From assembly GCA_040954595.2 (NCBI GenBank), contig CM082577.2:12090001-12154000 (forward strand): a stretch of DNA of 64,000 nt, given 5' to 3'. Position numbers and translations under genes: made by a program. Positions 60,534 through 64,000 of this stretch are shown here, piece by piece. The notes under the pieces are model-generated. The model was not told where the DNA came from and made no database searches. It saw only the letters and a program-made list of their open reading frames with translations. This stretch comes from Balanoglossus misakiensis (Eukaryota > Hemichordata). The number at the start of each line of letters is the position of its first letter. Positions within the stretch are counted from its first letter, which is position 1.

Positions 60534-61680
60534 TTACGAACCAGAAACTGCAGACTGTAGACCTGTACACTTCCGGAAATATTGGGGAATAAGTATTTGC
60601 TATGAAATCGGATTTTTGTATGTATTTATAGTTCAATATTTCCATATAAACTCACGTTTTGTTAAAGAAACTTTCAACTAATTATCTTGCCAGTGATGAT
60701 ATGAAAATAAACCATATTCAGTTTCGCGAAAATGGTTATGATGATTGACTCGACATTGATTGCATTTCTGATTTTTGGGGTACCGCAACCAAATATCGTA
60801 ACCGAATTTCAGAATAATAAAACGCCAGCTTATGATTATCGCCCACAGTTCAAGAGTTCTTACACAACCAGTGTACATCATATATCTTTTTGGGCAAAAC
60901 ACGTGTCTATTTCGCCCGGTCATATCAACTTATAAATACAAGTATAGTTCTATTTGTATAATTTTACATACAAACAAATCTTTCAATCAATATATTTCTT
61001 CTTAAAAATATACTTCGTTATTCTACAATGAAAAGTCTCACTTGCTTTGTTATTACTTTCACTGTATTTCGAAACACGAATTTTGATATTATCTATAACG
61101 TTTTTACAGATTGGCACGACTTTTGGCTCCGCATTTTTCACACATTTATATGATGTGCAGTTTGATAATTCAGTAATCTTAATGTTAAATTGCGCAACTT
61201 TCTTCAATTTCCCCCATAATCTACTCCCCTGTCTTACAAGGATTTAAACTCGCCGGTTGATCTTTTATAAAAAAAATAATACCTGGTTTCAAGTACATTT
61301 TATATAAAATTAAATTAAACTTAAGTTACTCCTGTTCTATTAAAAAATATTAAGTAACGTTTAAATTTTGTCTAATTTGGTATCACGATTAAAAAATCCG
61401 TATTCATCAATTAAATTAAGCACCCAAGCTAGTTTTTTTTCTTTTAATACTGATATAGACTTGCATATCACCTGCTAACTGAGAACAAAAAATGTTTTTA
61501 TTGATGAGGATACTGTTGAAGTGCGATACTAGTTAGTTTATTATGTCAATAGTAATACATGGTGGAGAAAGTATACGTATTGTATGCAGTTGAAATTCGC
61601 AAACTTTTTGTTGTTGTTTTTTCAAGAAAAAATACTCGGTCAGATGACCAGGTTGATCAGCTAAATGACAAGAATAATAT
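60534..61680. repeat. Upstream duplication unit A, continued
   Basis: AT-rich DNA paralogous to about 62058-63060 and to 63487-64000. Short frames repeated in all three are by-products of the duplication. Confidence 0.75.
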
Positions 61681-61699
61681 ATGCACGCTGTTGCCAGAA

Positions 61700-63065
61700 T
61701 AACCACCAGGCGCCGTCAATGACCTTTGGCTTTTCAGAGACGCGGTGCAAGACCTCTTGACCGCGTCTCTGAAAAGCCAAAGGTCATTGAGGGCGCCCTC
61801 TTGAGAGGCAACCCGTGTAACTGTTCGCTGTAGCGTCGCGACTGGCGTTGCGCGTCGAGTTGCCTACCGAGTTGCCTCGTGTAACTATGATGTAGTCGCG
61901 TCGCTGGAACACGTCTGGCGACGTACGTCGCCTCGAAATCCGTCATGTCGGATTTTCGGGCGACGAGTTGCCTGACGCGCAAGCGGTTGCCCCGCGTTAC
62001 CACTTTGCCTCCAATAAATTTTTGTCATCTGCACATGCGAAAATGGTGTTTATTTGTTATTTTACGAACCACGAACTACAGACTTTAGACCTGTAGACTT
62101 CCGAAAATATTGGGAAATAAGTATTTGCTATAAAATCGGATATGTGTGTATATTTATACTATTACATTTCCATATAAACTCCAGTTTTGTTAAAGAATTC
62201 CGAAACTTTCAACTAATTATCTTGCCAGTGATGATATGAAAATAAACTACTATTCAGCTCCGCGAAAATGGTTATGATATGATTGACTCGACAGATACCA
62301 GATATCGTAACCGAATTTCAGAATAAGAAAACGCCAGCTTATGATTATCGCCCACAGTTCAAGAGTTCTTACCCTGCCAGCGTACATCATATATCTTTTT
62401 GGACAAAACACGTGTCTATTTTGCCCGGTCATATAAACTTATAAAGACATATAGAGTTATATTTGTATAATTTTACATACAAACAAATATTTCAATCAAT
62501 ATATTTCTTCTTTAAAAAATATACTTCGTTATTCTACAATGAAAAGTCCCACTTGCTTTGTTACTACTTTCACTGTATTTCGAAACGTGGATTTTGTTTA
62601 TTATCGATAACGTTTTTACAGATTGGCACGACTTTTCGCTCCTCATTTTTCACACATTTGTATGATGTGCAGTTTGATAATTCAGTAATCTTAATGTTAC
62701 ATTGCGCAACTTTCTTCGATTTCCCCATAATCTACTCCCCTGTCTTGCAATGATTTAAACTCACCGGCTGATCTTTTATAAAAAAAATATATATACCTGG
62801 TTTCAAGTACATTTTAAATAAAATAGGTCAATGTTTTTGTAATTAAACTTAAGTAACTCCTTTTTTATTAAAACAATATTTAGTAACGTTTAAATTTTGT
62901 CCAATTTAGTAGTCGATTAACAATTCCCTATACATCTGATTCATTTAAATTAAGCACCCAAGCTAGTATTTTTTCTTTACTGATATAGACTTGCATATCA
63001 CCTGCTAACTGAGAAAAATACGTTTTTATTGATGAGGATACTGTTGAAGTGCAATATTAGTTAGA
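61700..63065. repeat. Duplication unit B (older, more diverged)
   Basis: Shares GTCGCGTCGCTGGAACACGT and ATGTCGGATTTTCGGGCGAC with A and C, but with indels and a unique hairpin (61709-61797). Confidence 0.75.
61709..61797. repeat. Near-perfect hairpin, about 36-38-bp stem
   Basis: Arms 61716-61746 and 61760-61790 are exact 31-bp reverse complements. The loop itself pairs (CAAGA/TCTTG around CC) and outer GGCGCC bases extend the stem. Confidence 0.9.
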
Positions 63066-64000
63066 GGCGAGTAAGGCAGTCATTGTATCCAACAGAATCT
63101 AACCAGTTCGCTGAAACCACAACTGTCTCTTGTCTCTTGTCTCACCATCGCGACTAGCCTCTCCAGCTCCAGAGGGCGCCGTTAATGACCTTTGACATTC
63201 AAGGACGTATGTACGGCGAGTATCTGACAAAACGCGAGTATCTGAGTCCGAGTTACACGAGGCAACTCGGCAGGCAACTCGACGCGCAACCCGAGTTGCT
63301 CGGAGTGTTGCCTCGTGTGTATGATGTAGTCGCGTCGCTGGAACACGTCTGGCGACGTCGCCTCGAAATCCGTCATGTCGGATTTTCGGGCGACGAGTTG
63401 CCTGACGCGCAAGCGGTTGCCCCGCGTTACCACTTTGCCTCGAATAAATTTTTGACATCTGCACATGCGAAAATGGTTTTTATTTGTTATTTTACGAACC
63501 ACGAACTACAGACTGTACTGTAGACTTCTGAAAATATTGGCGAATAAGTATTTGCTATGAAATCGGATATTTGTATGTATTTATCGTTTAAATATTTCCA
63601 ATGGATATATAAACTCAAGTTTTTTAAAAAACTTTCAACTAATTATCTTGCCAGTGATGTTATGAAAATAAACTACTATTCAGATCCGCGAAAACGGTTA
63701 TGATGATTGATTCGACATTGATTGCGTTTCCGATTTTTGGGGTACTGTAACCAGATATATCGTAACCAAATTTCAGAATAATAATAACGCCAGCTTATGA
63801 TTATCGCCCATAGTTCAAGAGTTCTTACGCAACCAGTGTACATCATATATCTTTTTGGGCAAAACACGTGTCTATTTCGCCCGGTCATATCAACTTATAA
63901 ATATATATTTCTATTTGTATAATTTTACATACAAACAAATCTTTCAATCAATATATTTTTTCTTTAAAAAATATACTTCGTTATTCTACATTGAAAAGTT
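63066..64000. repeat. Duplication unit C, with pseudo exon 1 of NCF4
   Basis: Begins exactly inside exon 1 sequence (GGCGAGTAAGGCAGTCATTG). The minus-strand start codon at 63083 is kept, but the frame reads MTALLASN then stop and no donor is present. Continues off the right edge. Confidence 0.85.

Noticed and set aside
60678-63888. Repeated short minus-strand frame starting MTG(R/Q)NRHVFCPKRYMMY, three times
   Set aside because: Present because the DNA is triplicated; the copies diverge by indels that shift the frame, so selection on protein is unlikely.

Overview
This window is eukaryotic nuclear DNA from an invertebrate animal. It has intron-rich genes with GT-AG splice sites, one intronless gene, many short non-autonomous DNA transposons, and a strong excess of the palindrome TACATGTA. 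The proteins are very close to vertebrate INTS1, TMEM184 and p40phox (NCF4). With that similarity and the repeat style, I infer a non-vertebrate deuterostome, most likely an amphioxus (Branchiostoma); a hemichordate, echinoderm or lophotrochozoan is not excluded.

Layout. (1) 1-19917, minus strand: INTS1, the backbone subunit of the Integrator complex. I could place 22 exons covering about 976 residues with every splice phase consistent; the C-terminal half lies beyond the left edge. (2) 19918-20312: a 395-bp head-to-head promoter holding a perfect CRE and an ETS-type site. (3) 20313-35319, plus strand: a complete seven-exon TMEM184B/A-type seven-pass membrane protein of 437 residues, with a 9.3-kb first intron, followed by about 5 kb that may be 3' UTR. 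(4) 43429-45828, minus strand: an intronless 799-residue protein with an N-terminal TPR-like helical array and a C-terminal TIR domain. Its BB loop has Ala where most TLRs have Pro, as in TLR3. This is the most interesting gene here. (5) 49062-59299, minus strand: a complete 11-exon NCF4 (p40phox) gene of 382 residues with PX, SH3 and PB1 domains. (6) 59282-64000: duplicated promoter and exon-1 DNA of NCF4, with a hairpin and a datable transposon insertion.

How the genes relate. INTS1 (snRNA and nascent RNA cleavage) and TMEM184 share a divergent promoter. The TIR gene and NCF4 are tandem, both on the minus strand, and both have innate-immune roles by family (TIR signalling; NADPH oxidase activation). 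In human, from memory, INTS1 and TMEM184A lie close together on 7p22 and TMEM184B and NCF4 both lie on 22q12-13, so the window probably preserves a pre-duplication chordate linkage group.

The introns and spacers hold at least a dozen MITE families. Several have TTAA target sites; others are Tigger/pogo-like (TA), Harbinger-like (TTA), hAT-like, and one 1.8-kb family with TTTA target duplications. There are several nested or datable insertions. I found no tRNA, rRNA or CRISPR array.
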